DNA from: Paenibacillus chitinolyticus NBRC 15660
GTDB taxonomy: Bacteria > Bacillota > Bacilli > Paenibacillales > NBRC-103111
Length of the DNA: 64,000 nt
Direction of reading: 5' to 3'
NCBI RefSeq assembly: GCF_000739915.1
Contig: NZ_BBJT01000003.1
Location: 868,001 to 932,000 of the forward strand
The stretch's first letter is position 1, and every line of letters starts with the position of its first letter. The notes beneath the pieces were generated by a model that saw nothing but the letters and a program-made list of their open reading frames with translations, searched no databases and was not told where the DNA came from. The translations under genes and the position numbers were made by a program. Below are positions 25,942 through 34,610 of the stretch, in pieces.

Positions 25942-27141
25942 CTAGCGCACCATTACGGCGATATTCCCGGCCGTTATCATAATCGTCAGGGCCAGGAAGA
26001 ACATGAGGCCTACGGCCGATAAGGCGGCGAACACATACACCATGCTCTTGCCGATCGTGGACAAGCAGACGATGATGGGGCTGTCGCCCAGAGGCTGCAT
26101 AACCGCCGCACAAACGTGATAGATCAGGGCCAGCACCAAAATTTTGATCGCCGGGAAGGCGCACAGCAGAATCACAATGACGACCCCGGTCAGGCCGACC
26201 GCATTCTTCACAAGCAGCGAGGCTCCCAGCACTGTTTCCGTCGCGTCCGAGAACAGCCTGCCAACAATCGGGATAAAATTGCCCGCAATATATTTGGCGG
26301 TCCGCAGCGTCACGCCGTCGGTCACCGCCCCCATGCTTCCCTGCACGGAAATGACGCCCAAAAACACGGTCACGAATACCCCAAGTGTGCCGATGGCGAT
26401 TTTCTGAAGAAGATTTGCCAGCCGGTTTACTTTATACTTGTCCGTCATGGAACTGACGATATGAAGAACGGCCGAGAAGAACAGCAGCGGAAACACGAAT
26501 ACGTAGATCACCGTACCGATGGTATGGATCATAAACACGATCAGGGGATGCAAAATGGCCACCGACGTGATCCCTCCCGATGAAGCGAGCAGGGACAGCA
26601 GAAGAGGCATCAGGGCGATCATAAACTGGATCATGGACGAAATCGCGCCTTTGGCGTATTCGATGGCCACCTGAAAACTGTTCACGGCTATGATCAGCAG
26701 CACGAGATAAGACACGACGAAGGCAACCTTGCTGACATTATTTCGTTCAAACGAGCTCTGCAGCGTCTCCAGCAGCATGCTGAACACCGTCAGGATCACA
26801 ATCGACACGAGAAGCTTCCCGTTGACCACAATCTCGTGAAACAGATATTTCAGCGCCCCTTTCCACAGGTTGGAGAAATCGAACGTTTTGGTCCCGGTAA
26901 TCAGGTCGGAAAAGCTCGGAGGCCGGTTATCGGGAAAATAGCCCCCGTATTCTTTCATCAGCTTGTCCCAGAATTTCTCGACGGACTCCGTGTCAAGCTG
27001 GTTCGTCTGCTCTTTCACAAGTGTATCGATCGGGTTTACGGGGTTTAGTTTTTGCGCCCCCGTGTGGCTGAGAAAGCCCAGAAATAGTGCGACGAATAAG
27101 ACGAGGGTTGTCCACGTCCGGTGCGACAGCTGCTGCGCCAA
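25942..27141 (-). CDS. spoIIIAE: SpoIIIAE membrane protein
   Basis: 399 residues. Signal-like N-terminus, then a soluble stretch and six or so membrane helices (from about residue 100 on), with GKLLVSIVILTVFSMLLETLQ and PIVGRLFSDATETVLGAS typical of the family. Polytopic component of the mother-cell side of the channel. TTG start with GGAG immediately upstream. Confidence 0.93.
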   Translation of the reverse strand: MAQQLSHRTWTTLVLFVALFLGFLSHTGAQKLNPVNPIDTLVKEQTNQLDTESVEKFWDKLMKEYGGYFPDNRPPSFSDLITGTKTFDFSNLWKGALKYLFHEIVVNGKLLVSIVILTVFSMLLETLQSSFERNNVSKVAFVVSYLVLLIIAVNSFQVAIEYAKGAISSMIQFMIALMPLLLSLLASSGGITSVAILHPLIVFMIHTIGTVIYVFVFPLLFFSAVLHIVSSMTDKYKVNRLANLLQKIAIGTLGVFVTVFLGVISVQGSMGAVTDGVTLRTAKYIAGNFIPIVGRLFSDATETVLGASLLVKNAVGLTGVVIVILLCAFPAIKILVLALIYHVCAAVMQPLGDSPIIVCLSTIGKSMVYVFAALSAVGLMFFLALTIMITAGNIAVMVR

Positions 27142-27192
27142 TGCTCTCCACTCCCTATCCGGTCCGCTTCCGGCACACGCTTGTCCGGTTGA

Positions 27193-27585
27193 TCAGGTGG
27201 CCGGAAACAGTTTAATCACGGTTTCGATAATGACGGTGATGATCGGAATGGCCATGACCATAATGAGAATTTTGCCGGAAAGCTCGATTTTCGAAGCGAT
27301 TGATTCCTGCCCGGCATCCCTTACGATCTGCGCCCCGAATTCCGCTATGTATGCGATGCCGATGATTTTGAGGATCGTTTTCAAAAACACCATATTGACG
27401 CCGGACTGCTGCGCCAGATTATTAAGCACTTCAATGACCGAAGCGATTTTGCCGATCAGAAAAAGAAAAATCAGGATGCCCGTAAACGCCGCCAGCAGGA
27501 AAGCGAACATCGGTTTCTGTTCCTTGATAATGAGGATGAGGACAGTGGCGATCAGGCCGAGTCCGACGATTTGAATAATCTCCAC
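27193..27585 (-). CDS. spoIIIAD: SpoIIIAD membrane protein
   Basis: 130 residues, four hydrophobic segments. EIIQIVGLGLIATVLILIIKEQKP start and KTILKIIGIAYIAEFGAQIVRDAG in the middle are characteristic. GTG start after GGGGGG. Confidence 0.93.
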   Translation of the reverse strand: MEIIQIVGLGLIATVLILIIKEQKPMFAFLLAAFTGILIFLFLIGKIASVIEVLNNLAQQSGVNMVFLKTILKIIGIAYIAEFGAQIVRDAGQESIASKIELSGKILIMVMAIPIITVIIETVIKLFPAT

Positions 27586-27595
27586 GTCATCCCCC

Positions 27596-27799
27596 CTACT
27601 GGAACAAAAAGATGGTTTTGATTTCCTGGAACAAATTATCGAGCAGCCTCACCACCATAAACAGCACGACGACGAAACCGATGACGGTTACCCAATGGGC
27701 CATGTCTTCCTTCCCCATCTGCTTCAGCACCGTGTGGATCATGGCGATAATAATCCCGATCCCGGCGATCTGGAAAATGGCGTTTACATCTACGTTCAT
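27596..27799 (-). CDS. spoIIIAC: SpoIIIAC membrane protein
   Basis: 67 residues, two membrane helices, MNVDVNAIFQIAGIGIIIAM start matching the Bacillus protein in length and sequence. ATG 27799 chosen over a GTG 9 nt upstream. Confidence 0.93.
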   Translation of the reverse strand: MNVDVNAIFQIAGIGIIIAMIHTVLKQMGKEDMAHWVTVIGFVVVLFMVVRLLDNLFQEIKTIFLFQ

Positions 27800-27814
27800 G
27801 TTCGGCACCCCACT

Positions 27815-28336
27815 TTAATACATCAAAATAACGATCAGTGCTCCCACCAGGACGCCCAGGCTCTTCCACATCGCTTCGTATCGTTTCTGCTCTTCCGCAG
27901 CCGTCGTCTCTTCTGCTTGTAGCTGAAGAACCGCCAGGCGCAAATGCTTGGCCTGATCGCTGCGGTCGCTGGCCCCGAGCGTCTGCCCGAGCCGGAGGAC
28001 GACCTGCAGCTCGGCCGGTTTCATCGCGGAGTTCCGCCAGCCGTGCTGCACAGCGTCGCGCCAGACGGCGCTCAGCGTGTCGTCTTGCGGCTCCGACAGG
28101 CGGTCCGCCACCTCGCGGAACACGCCCGCCAGAGGCGCCCGCGTCTGCTCGCTCAGCGTTGCGATCGCATCGGGCAGCGGCGTCGAGCCGTAGACGATTT
28201 CGGTTTCCAGCCGCTGGAGCGCCTGAATCACTTCCCGGATCTGCTGCGGCCGTCTCCGGTACCTTCTCGCTTTGGCGAATCCGAAGCCAGCTCCGGCTCC
28301 GAGCACGAGAGCGGCTCCCGCAAGTTTGACCCACAT
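27815..28336 (-). CDS. spoIIIAB: SpoIIIAB protein
   Basis: 173 residues. N-terminal and C-terminal membrane segments enclose a type II secretion F-domain-like helical core (QIREVIQALQRLETEIVYGSTPLPDAI). Start ATG 28336, 4 bp after the spoIIIAA stop. Essential for SpoIIIA channel function in Bacillus. Confidence 0.92.
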   Translation of the reverse strand: MWVKLAGAALVLGAGAGFGFAKARRYRRRPQQIREVIQALQRLETEIVYGSTPLPDAIATLSEQTRAPLAGVFREVADRLSEPQDDTLSAVWRDAVQHGWRNSAMKPAELQVVLRLGQTLGASDRSDQAKHLRLAVLQLQAEETTAAEEQKRYEAMWKSLGVLVGALIVILMY

Positions 28337-28340
28337 CGCT

Positions 28341-29564
28341 TCATCCCCTTCCGCCGGTTGAAAATATAGTCTCCCAGCCGCTCGGCTTTTCTTCGGCCGG
28401 AGCACGATAAGCGCCGAAGACGGCAAGCTGGCGGCCTTCCCCGTCCAGCACTTGCACGCGGCGCCCGCCCGCGGCCGAGCGGCCGAGAATCACGTAGCGG
28501 CCGAAAACGCCGCTTTCGAGCAGCTCCCGCAGGGCCGGTCTGCGCAACACATCGCCCAGGTCCCGTCCGTGAGCCGTGGCGATGATCCGGATGCCCGCAT
28601 GAAGGGCCTCGCGGATAGCCTCGGCGTCTTCCTGACGCCCGATCTCATCCACGATCAGCACCTCGGGGGACATCGAGCGGATCATCATCATCATGCCCTC
28701 CGCTTTCGGGCAGCCGTCCAGCACATCGGTGCGCGGCCCCAGGTCAAAGCGCGGCACCCCCCGCTCGGAAGCGGCGATTTCGGAGCGTTCGTCGACGATG
28801 CCGACTTTCCAGCCGGCGCTCCTCCGCGGACTGTGCCGCGCAGTCGGCCTTGTGACAGGCTCCCGGCTCCCGGCTTCGGGACCGGCACCGGCCGGCGAGA
28901 TCCCGGTGCTGCCCGTTCCGCCCGGCAAGCCAGGTCCGCCGCTTGTGCCGGTTCGGGAACCGCCACTGGGAGAGGCACCGGCCCCGCCGGGACTGCCCTC
29001 GCCGCCGGCTGCCGGAAATGCCGCTTCGCCGCTGCTGATCATCCGCGCCAGATCGCGGATCAGCGTCGTTTTCCCAAGCTGGGGAGGCGAAATCAGGAGC
29101 GTATGGTGAACCGTGTCCGCCTCCCGGTCAAGGAGATGAGGCAGAACCGGTTTACCGGCTCCGGGGAGTTCCCTCGCGATCCGGATGTTAAACGAGCTGA
29201 CATCGCGGATATGTTTGACGCTTCCCCCTTCGAGGACGACCCGTCCCGCCAGCCCTACCCGGTGACCACCCGGAATCGTGATAAAGCCGCGCTTCAGTTC
29301 CTCCTCGAAAGAATAGAAGGAGTGCCGGGTCAACAGTTCGAGCAGACTTTTGCATTCTTCGCGGGACGGCCTGTACGCCCGCGAGGCGTCGGCGTCCGTC
29401 AGCCCTTCACGCGTAACGAACGCGCAGCGCCGGTCAAAGACGATCTCAAGGGGACGGTCCTGACGGACCCGGATTTCTTCCAGCCCCGAATGCAGGTTCA
29501 CCGGCAGCGATTCGAGTATCCCGCGTATGGAAGCGGGCAGATGGGCGAATACGGACGCAAGCAC
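28341..29564 (-). CDS. spoIIIAA: SpoIIIAA ATPase with unusual Gly/Pro-rich insertion
   Basis: 407 residues against roughly 310 in Bacillus subtilis. Secretion-ATPase-like: Walker A PPQLGKTT at about 160-167, Walker B EVLIVDEIGR at about 301-310. Between the helix after Walker A (IRDLARMISSGE) and the conserved GWKVGIVDERSEIA there are about 69 extra residues (180-248) made mostly of Gly, Ser, Pro and Ala (28818-29027). The frame stays open and both flanks are intact, so the insertion should be translated. First gene of the spoIIIA operon; powers the mother-cell feeding channel. GTG start, GGAGG 7 nt upstream. Confidence 0.93.
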   Translation of the reverse strand: MLASVFAHLPASIRGILESLPVNLHSGLEEIRVRQDRPLEIVFDRRCAFVTREGLTDADASRAYRPSREECKSLLELLTRHSFYSFEEELKRGFITIPGGHRVGLAGRVVLEGGSVKHIRDVSSFNIRIARELPGAGKPVLPHLLDREADTVHHTLLISPPQLGKTTLIRDLARMISSGEAAFPAAGGEGSPGGAGASPSGGSRTGTSGGPGLPGGTGSTGISPAGAGPEAGSREPVTRPTARHSPRRSAGWKVGIVDERSEIAASERGVPRFDLGPRTDVLDGCPKAEGMMMMIRSMSPEVLIVDEIGRQEDAEAIREALHAGIRIIATAHGRDLGDVLRRPALRELLESGVFGRYVILGRSAAGGRRVQVLDGEGRQLAVFGAYRAPAEEKPSGWETIFSTGGRG

Positions 29565-29601
29565 AGCCTCACCTCCGGAATTGTCTTGTCCTTTGTCTTT
29601 A

Positions 29602-29627
29602 TATGTATGTCCCGGTGCAGTGAATAT
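29602..29627 (-). promoter_or_regulatory. Sigma-E type promoter of spoIIIAA
   Basis: Minus strand: ATATT (29623-29627) and CATACATA (29602-29609) in front of the spoIIIAA ribosome site, close to the sigma-E consensus ATA-N-CATACAMT. spoIIIA is known to be sigma-E-dependent in Bacillus. Confidence 0.65.
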
Positions 29628-29645
29628 GTCGGTTTACTTTTTGAT

Positions 29646-29912
29646 TTACTTTTTGAGAATGCCGATAAAAATGCAGCTCACGCCGGCCACGACCCAGAGC
29701 ATCTTGCCGATGGAAAGCTTCTCCGCAATGCCGACCAGACCGATAGTAGTCGTCGCCAGAAGAATCAGCGGCCCCGCCATGGCTAGTCCCGTATTGACCA
29801 AGAGCGCTTTCTCAATCTGGTTAAAACGGATCATCAGCAGCGCCGCAATAATTTCCAGCGATCCCGACAGCAGACGCAAAGACGCCATGCTGAGCACGAT
29901 TTTGTTAATCAC
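29646..29912 (-). CDS. yqhV: YqhV small membrane protein
   Basis: 88 residues from GTG 29912. Three hydrophobic helices with SMASLRLLSGSLEIIAALLMI. YqhV lies next to spoIIIAA in many Bacillales and is in the sporulation regulon; biochemical role unknown. Confidence 0.85.
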   Translation of the reverse strand: MINKIVLSMASLRLLSGSLEIIAALLMIRFNQIEKALLVNTGLAMAGPLILLATTTIGLVGIAEKLSIGKMLWVVAGVSCIFIGILKK

Positions 29913-30058
29913 AGCCGTCACCTCTCCTTTTTTGCAGCTATTCGATTCACCATATGCGGGCCTGTCTGATTTTAGGCATACGCGGCACCTACCCAGAAGC
30001 GCCCGCATAAGATGACTACGAAATTTACTCCACCGGAAAGTACTGAGGTGAGGACGTT

Positions 30059-30904
30059 ATGGAAGAGTCTTCTTGCAAAAAGTGGCATCCGACTCTCGCC
30101 GATCCGACAGGGTGCCGCCAGAGCAAACCCCGGGCACTCGGGAAAACGATGGTGATGGATAAAGGCCTCGGCCTGAACGCTTACGACGATTTGCTGCAGG
30201 CCGCCGGAGAACATGTGGACTATATAAAGCTGGGCTTCGGCACTTCCCCGCTCTATCCGCGGGAGCTGCTCCGGCACAAGATCGAACGGGCGAAGGCCTT
30301 GGGAATCGACGTCTATCCCGGAGGCACGTTTTTGGAGGTGGCGGTTCAAGAAGGACTTATTTCGTCTTATTTCGACACCGTCGCGGCTTTGGGCTTCACC
30401 TGCGTCGAAATATCGGACGGAACGATCGAGCTGGACCGCAGCCTTCGCAGCGAGCTGATCGTCCGGGGAATAGAGGCCGGGCTTAAGGTGATCACGGAGT
30501 ACGGCAAAAAATGCTGGGGGTCTTCGGTTGAAGCGGAGGCGTTGGTCGCTACGGTAACCGGGGATGTGGAAATGGGCGCGGAGCTAGTGACGATTGAAGC
30601 CCGGGAATCGGGGATGGGAGTCGGTATCTTCGACGAGAACGGCGCCTGTAAAGACGAGGAGCTGAACGGTGTGCTCCGCTCGGTCCCCAGCCCCGATATT
30701 CTTCTCTGGGAAGCTCCGCTCAAAAACCAGCAGATTCATCTGCTGGAGCTGCTGGGTCCGGACGTTCACCTGGGCAACGTCGCTCCGGCCGATGTGATTG
30801 CCCTGGAAGCGCTGCGCCGCGGCCTGCGTTCCGATACGTTTCACTTCGGAGAACGGCTTAGAAAAAGCGCCCGGAAAGAAGGCATCGAAGTCCATGCGGA
30901 TTGA
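30059..30904 (+). CDS. comA: Phosphosulfolactate synthase ComA
   Basis: 281 residues. TIM-barrel with TMVMDKGLGLNAYDDLLQAAG, DYIKLGFGTSPLYPRELL and WEAPLKNQQIHLLELLGPDVHLGN. Adds sulfite to phosphoenolpyruvate to give (R)-phosphosulfolactate. In archaea this opens coenzyme M synthesis; in Bacillus the homologue (YitD) leads to 3-sulfolactate, which accumulates in spores. It is divergent from yqhV-spoIIIA and overlaps comB by 11 bp, so the pair is an operon. Confidence 0.93.
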   Translation: MEESSCKKWHPTLADPTGCRQSKPRALGKTMVMDKGLGLNAYDDLLQAAGEHVDYIKLGFGTSPLYPRELLRHKIERAKALGIDVYPGGTFLEVAVQEGLISSYFDTVAALGFTCVEISDGTIELDRSLRSELIVRGIEAGLKVITEYGKKCWGSSVEAEALVATVTGDVEMGAELVTIEARESGMGVGIFDENGACKDEELNGVLRSVPSPDILLWEAPLKNQQIHLLELLGPDVHLGNVAPADVIALEALRRGLRSDTFHFGERLRKSARKEGIEVHAD

Positions 30905-31631
30905 CGTCATCCCTTCCCTAAGCGAAGTACGAAGCGAACTGCTGGCCGGACGGACCGCTATCGTCATCGACGTGCTCCGGGCGACGACCACGATCGTTTC
31001 CGCTCTGGAAAGCGGCAGCGCCGGCGTCCTTGCCGCCGAGTCCGTCCAGCAGGCGGTCATGCTGCGCGGGAAGCGGGATGTGCTCGGCGGGGAACGCCGC
31101 TGCCGGCGCATTCCCGGCTTCGACCTCGGCAACTCGCCGCTGGAGTACACGCCCGAAGCCGTAGGCGGCCGCAGGGTCGTGCTGACCACGACCAACGGCA
31201 CACGGGCGATGCAGAAGGCGGCTCCGGCGGATAGAATCGTGGCAGCCGCCCTGCTGAACGGCGAGGCGTGCGCCAGGGCCGCCGCCGGGTGGAAGCGCGA
31301 CGTCGCGCTTCTTTGCGCGGGAACGGCAGGCGCGTTCTGCTTCGAGGACGGCCTCTGCGCCGGACTCGTCGTCTCCGCGCTGCAGCGGCTCTGCGGGGGC
31401 ACCGCCTTGGTCTGCGATCTCGGCCGCAGCCTTGCGGCCTGCTACGAGCGGCATGCGGACGATCCCGCGACGCCGCTGGCGGCCTGCGACAGCGGGCGCA
31501 GGCTGTCTTCCATCGGCTGCGAAACGGACGTCGCCTTCGCAGCCCGCGTGAACGTCTCGGACGTCGTCCCCCTGCTGAAAGACGGCATCCTCGTCCCCTT
31601 GGCGCCGGCCAGAGTGCATCTTTCCAGCTGA
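30894..31631 (+). CDS. comB: 2-phosphosulfolactate phosphatase ComB
   Basis: 245 residues from ATG 30894, inside the end of comA. Conserved AIVIDVLRATTTIVSALESG, LTTTNGTRAMQ and GAFCFEDGLCAGLVV. Removes phosphate from phosphosulfolactate to yield sulfolactate. Very GC-rich. The frame continues upstream through comA but homology begins at MRIDVIPSL. Confidence 0.93.
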   Translation: MRIDVIPSLSEVRSELLAGRTAIVIDVLRATTTIVSALESGSAGVLAAESVQQAVMLRGKRDVLGGERRCRRIPGFDLGNSPLEYTPEAVGGRRVVLTTTNGTRAMQKAAPADRIVAAALLNGEACARAAAGWKRDVALLCAGTAGAFCFEDGLCAGLVVSALQRLCGGTALVCDLGRSLAACYERHADDPATPLAACDSGRRLSSIGCETDVAFAARVNVSDVVPLLKDGILVPLAPARVHLSS

Positions 31632-31724
31632 ATGGGAGGCGTTCGCACGCCTGCAAGAGCCGCTTCGTTCTAAACCTTGTCCCCGCTCATACAATAAAGG
31701 GAGACTGGTACAAGGGGTTTTCTC

Positions 31725-32189
31725 ATGAACGGAGATCTGCTTCTCGTAATTCTGATCATTGTCGGCCTGATCGGACGCTCCCCCATCATTACAACGGCGG
31801 CTTGTGTCCTGCTCGTCGTCAAATTGATCAGCCTGGACCGCTACCTGCCCGCCATCGAACGAAGAGGGCTGGAGCTCGGACTGCTGTTTTTGACGATGGG
31901 CGTGCTCGTCCCTTTCGCGAGCGAACGGATTTCGTATAAAGATATCTTGACGGTATTTACGACTTGGCCCGGCATTCTCGCTTTGTCCGGCGGCGCCATC
32001 GCCACTTACATGAACGGCAAAGGGCTCGATTTATTGAAAATCGATCCCCAATTGATCGTCGGGCTCGTGATCGGCTCCATTTTCGGTATCATTTTTATGC
32101 GGGGTATTCCCGTCGGACCTTTGATGGCGGCAGGCATTACAGCCGTTTTGCTGAAAATATTCACGTTCGTAGCCGACCGAATCTCCTGA
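31725..32189 (+). CDS. DUF441 family membrane protein
   Basis: 154 residues, four to five membrane segments, with [16 protein letters not shown] and [17 protein letters not shown] typical of the family. AAGGGG 7 nt before the ATG; own terminator at 32265. Function unknown. Confidence 0.85.
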   Translation: MNGDLLLVILIIVGLIGRSPIITTAACVLLVVKLISLDRYLPAIERRGLELGLLFLTMGVLVPFASERISYKDILTVFTTWPGILALSGGAIATYMNGKGLDLLKIDPQLIVGLVIGSIFGIIFMRGIPVGPLMAAGITAVLLKIFTFVADRIS

Positions 32190-32224
32190 GTTCCGAACGT
32201 CCGGATTTCTGCAGCCTGTAAATC

Positions 32225-32260
32225 AAAAAAGCGCCGAACTGTCTTCGGACAGTTCAGCGC
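32225..32260 (-). terminator. Terminator of the aspartokinase gene
   Basis: Perfect 13-bp stem (GCGCTGAACTGTC, one G-T exchange) around a TTCG-type tetraloop, followed on the minus strand by six T. Confidence 0.85.
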
Positions 32261-32264
32261 CTTG

Positions 32265-32291
32265 CCGGCCTTGGGAGGCCGGTTTTATTTT
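32265..32291 (+). terminator. Terminator of the DUF441 gene
   Basis: CCGGCC-TTGGGA-GGCCGG then TTTTATTTT on the plus strand; partner of the minus-strand terminator next to it. Confidence 0.75.
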
Positions 32292-32355
32292 GGTTATACG
32301 CATGTGGATCATAAGGCTGGAGTTACGGGACGACTAACCTGACCGGAAAGACGAA

Positions 32356-33612
32356 TTAACGTCTGTCCTGAGGTCCGCCCACGAATACCTGCTCCTGGGC
32401 GTCGAGCCCGTAAGCCGTATGGAGAGCCTGTACGGCTTCCGCCAGCTGCTTGCCGTCGATCACGCAGGAAATTTTGATTTCCGACGTGGACACCATGTTG
32501 ATGCTGACGCCGATTTTCGAAAGCTCGTCGAACATTTTGGCCGCCACTCCCGGTGTGCTGACCATGCCTGCGCCGACGATTGAAATTTTAACGAGATCGC
32601 CTTCGGAAGTCACTTCGCGGAAACCGACCTCACCGCGGATGCCTTCGATGGTCTGAAGCGCCTTATCGCGGTCGGAAAGCGAGACGGAGAAGGAGAAATC
32701 GGCCAGGCCGTTTAACACGCCGCTTTGTACGATAATATCCACGTCGATCTGTTCAGCCGCCAGGGACGTAAATACCTTGGCCAGCTGGCCCGGTTTGTCC
32801 GGTACGCCCAGAATGCTGATTCTTGCGATATTTTTATCGTAGGCGATGCCTCTTACGACAATTCCTTGTTCCATCTCCGCTTCCTCCTTGACATACGTGC
32901 CTTCGTTTTGAGTGAAACTCGAACGAACGACAAGCGCCACATTGTAATTTTTGGCATATTCCACTGCACGCGGGTGCAGAACCGCAGCTCCCAGATTGGC
33001 AAGCTCCAGCATCTCGTCATACGAGATTTCTTTCAATTTTCGCGCATTTTTGACAACACGGGGGTCGGTTGTGTAGATCCCGTCTACGTCTGTGTAAATT
33101 TCACATAGATCGGCATGAATCGCCGCGGCCAGCGCTACAGCGGTCGTATCCGATCCGCCGCGGCCGAGCGTCGTGATCTCGCCGTCTTCGGTCATGCCCT
33201 GGAAGCCGGCCACGATCACGACGTTGTCTTTCTCAAGCGCCGTGTGAATCCGGTGCGGCTGAATATCGGTGATACGGGCTTTGCCGTGCAGGTCTTCCGT
33301 GATCATGCCGCTCTGCCAGCCGGTGTAAGAAACGGCGGGTTCGCCCATGTTTTGGATCGCCATCGATAAAAGCGCGACCGAAACCTGTTCTCCCGTAGTC
33401 AGCAGCATATCCATCTCTCTTGCCGGCGGAGCGCCGTCATACAACTGTTTGGACAAATCGATGAGATCGTCCGTCGTGTCGCCCATCGCGGAAACGACCA
33501 CGACACAGCGGTGTCCTTCTCTTTTGCGGTCCACGATCCGCTTGGCCACGCGTTTCATCCGTTCGGCATCGCCAACGGAGCTGCCGCCGAATTTCATCAC
33601 AATTAAAGACAA
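32356..33612 (-). CDS. lysC: Aspartate kinase (lysine-type, two ACT domains)
   Basis: 418 residues. VMKFGGSSVGD, TTGEQVSVALL, LGRGGSDTTAVALA and ELANLGAAVLHPRAVE define the kinase; two ACT domains follow from about 265. Phosphorylates aspartate toward lysine, threonine and methionine. TTG start with GGGAG 9 nt upstream. No lysine riboswitch is visible in the 200 bp upstream, and the gene does not sit in a dap operon. Confidence 0.94.
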   Translation of the reverse strand: MSLIVMKFGGSSVGDAERMKRVAKRIVDRKREGHRCVVVVSAMGDTTDDLIDLSKQLYDGAPPAREMDMLLTTGEQVSVALLSMAIQNMGEPAVSYTGWQSGMITEDLHGKARITDIQPHRIHTALEKDNVVIVAGFQGMTEDGEITTLGRGGSDTTAVALAAAIHADLCEIYTDVDGIYTTDPRVVKNARKLKEISYDEMLELANLGAAVLHPRAVEYAKNYNVALVVRSSFTQNEGTYVKEEAEMEQGIVVRGIAYDKNIARISILGVPDKPGQLAKVFTSLAAEQIDVDIIVQSGVLNGLADFSFSVSLSDRDKALQTIEGIRGEVGFREVTSEGDLVKISIVGAGMVSTPGVAAKMFDELSKIGVSINMVSTSEIKISCVIDGKQLAEAVQALHTAYGLDAQEQVFVGGPQDRR

Positions 33613-33758
33613 CCCTGTTCACTCCCTATGCTTGCAAATGAATAATTGTAGATCATTATAGCATAAACGTTCGGAATTGTGGGAGCGGAAAACTCCACTT
33701 TCCGACATTTCCCCTTATCCCTAGAAGAAATGGAGGAAATCCCGTTCTGTTTGTCTGT

Positions 33759-33808
33759 AAAAAAAGAAAGCTTGCCCGCTCCGTTGTCCGGAAGCAGACA
33801 CGCTTTCC
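33759..33808 (-). terminator. Terminator of the ABC importer operon
   Basis: Minus strand stem GGAAAGC...GCTTTC with inner CTGC/GCGG and CCG/CGG pairing, then seven T, right after the ATPase stop. Confidence 0.7.
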
Positions 33809-33815
33809 TTGACGT

Positions 33816-34610
33816 TCAGCCCAGTACCACCCGGTCGTCGACGAACTTCTCGCCGCGGATTTTTTCGAATTCCCGAAGCAGCTTCTCCACGGTCAGATCC
33901 TGTTTCGAAGCCGCCGGGATGTCGAGGATGATCCGGCCTTTGTCCATCATGATCAGCCGGTTGCCGAGCCGGATGGCCTGCTCCATGTTGTGCGTCACCA
34001 TCAGCGTCGTGAGCTTGGACTCCTCCACGATCTGCTTCGTCAGCTGGGTAATAAGCTCTGCACGCGACGGATCGAGAGCCGCCGTATGCTCATCCAGCAG
34101 AAGAATATTCGGCTGCGTGAAGGTCGCCATCAGCAGGCTGAGCGCCTGACGCTCCCCCCCGGAGAGAAGGCCGACCTTGGCGTTCAGCCGGTTTTCCAGG
34201 CCGATACCAAGCCGCTCCAGATGTTCCTTGAACGCGAGTTTCTTCTGCTTGGTCACACCGAGACTAAAGCCTCTTTTGCCGGCGCGGGCATGCGCCATGG
34301 CAAGGTTTTCCTGGATGGACATGGTCGGTGCCGTGCCCGCCATCGGGTCCTGGAAAACACGGCCGATCCAGCGGCTCCGCTTGTGCTCGGAGAGCGATGT
34401 AATGTCTTTGCCCTCGATCCGGACGACGCCGTAATCGGGCTGCATGACGCCGGAAATGAGGTTCATGAGGGTCGATTTCCCGGCTCCGTTGCTGCCGATG
34501 ACCGTGACGAAATCGCCGGGAGCGAGATGCAGTTGAATGTCCGAAAGAGCGACCTTCTCATCCGGAGTGGCCGGATTGAATATTTTCGATGCGCGATCAA
34601 TGTGAAGCAT
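33816..34610 (-). CDS. ABC transporter ATP-binding protein
   Basis: 264 residues. Walker A IGSNGAGKST, Q-loop VFQDPMAG, signature LLSGGERQALSL and Walker B ILLLDEHTAALDP. Asp-Glu-His replaces the common Asp-Glu-Pro, as in the ATPases that accompany this type of permease. Overlaps the permease gene by 14 bp. GGAGG 8 nt before the ATG. Confidence 0.92.
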   Translation of the reverse strand: MLHIDRASKIFNPATPDEKVALSDIQLHLAPGDFVTVIGSNGAGKSTLMNLISGVMQPDYGVVRIEGKDITSLSEHKRSRWIGRVFQDPMAGTAPTMSIQENLAMAHARAGKRGFSLGVTKQKKLAFKEHLERLGIGLENRLNAKVGLLSGGERQALSLLMATFTQPNILLLDEHTAALDPSRAELITQLTKQIVEESKLTTLMVTHNMEQAIRLGNRLIMMDKGRIILDIPAASKQDLTVEKLLREFEKIRGEKFVDDRVVLG

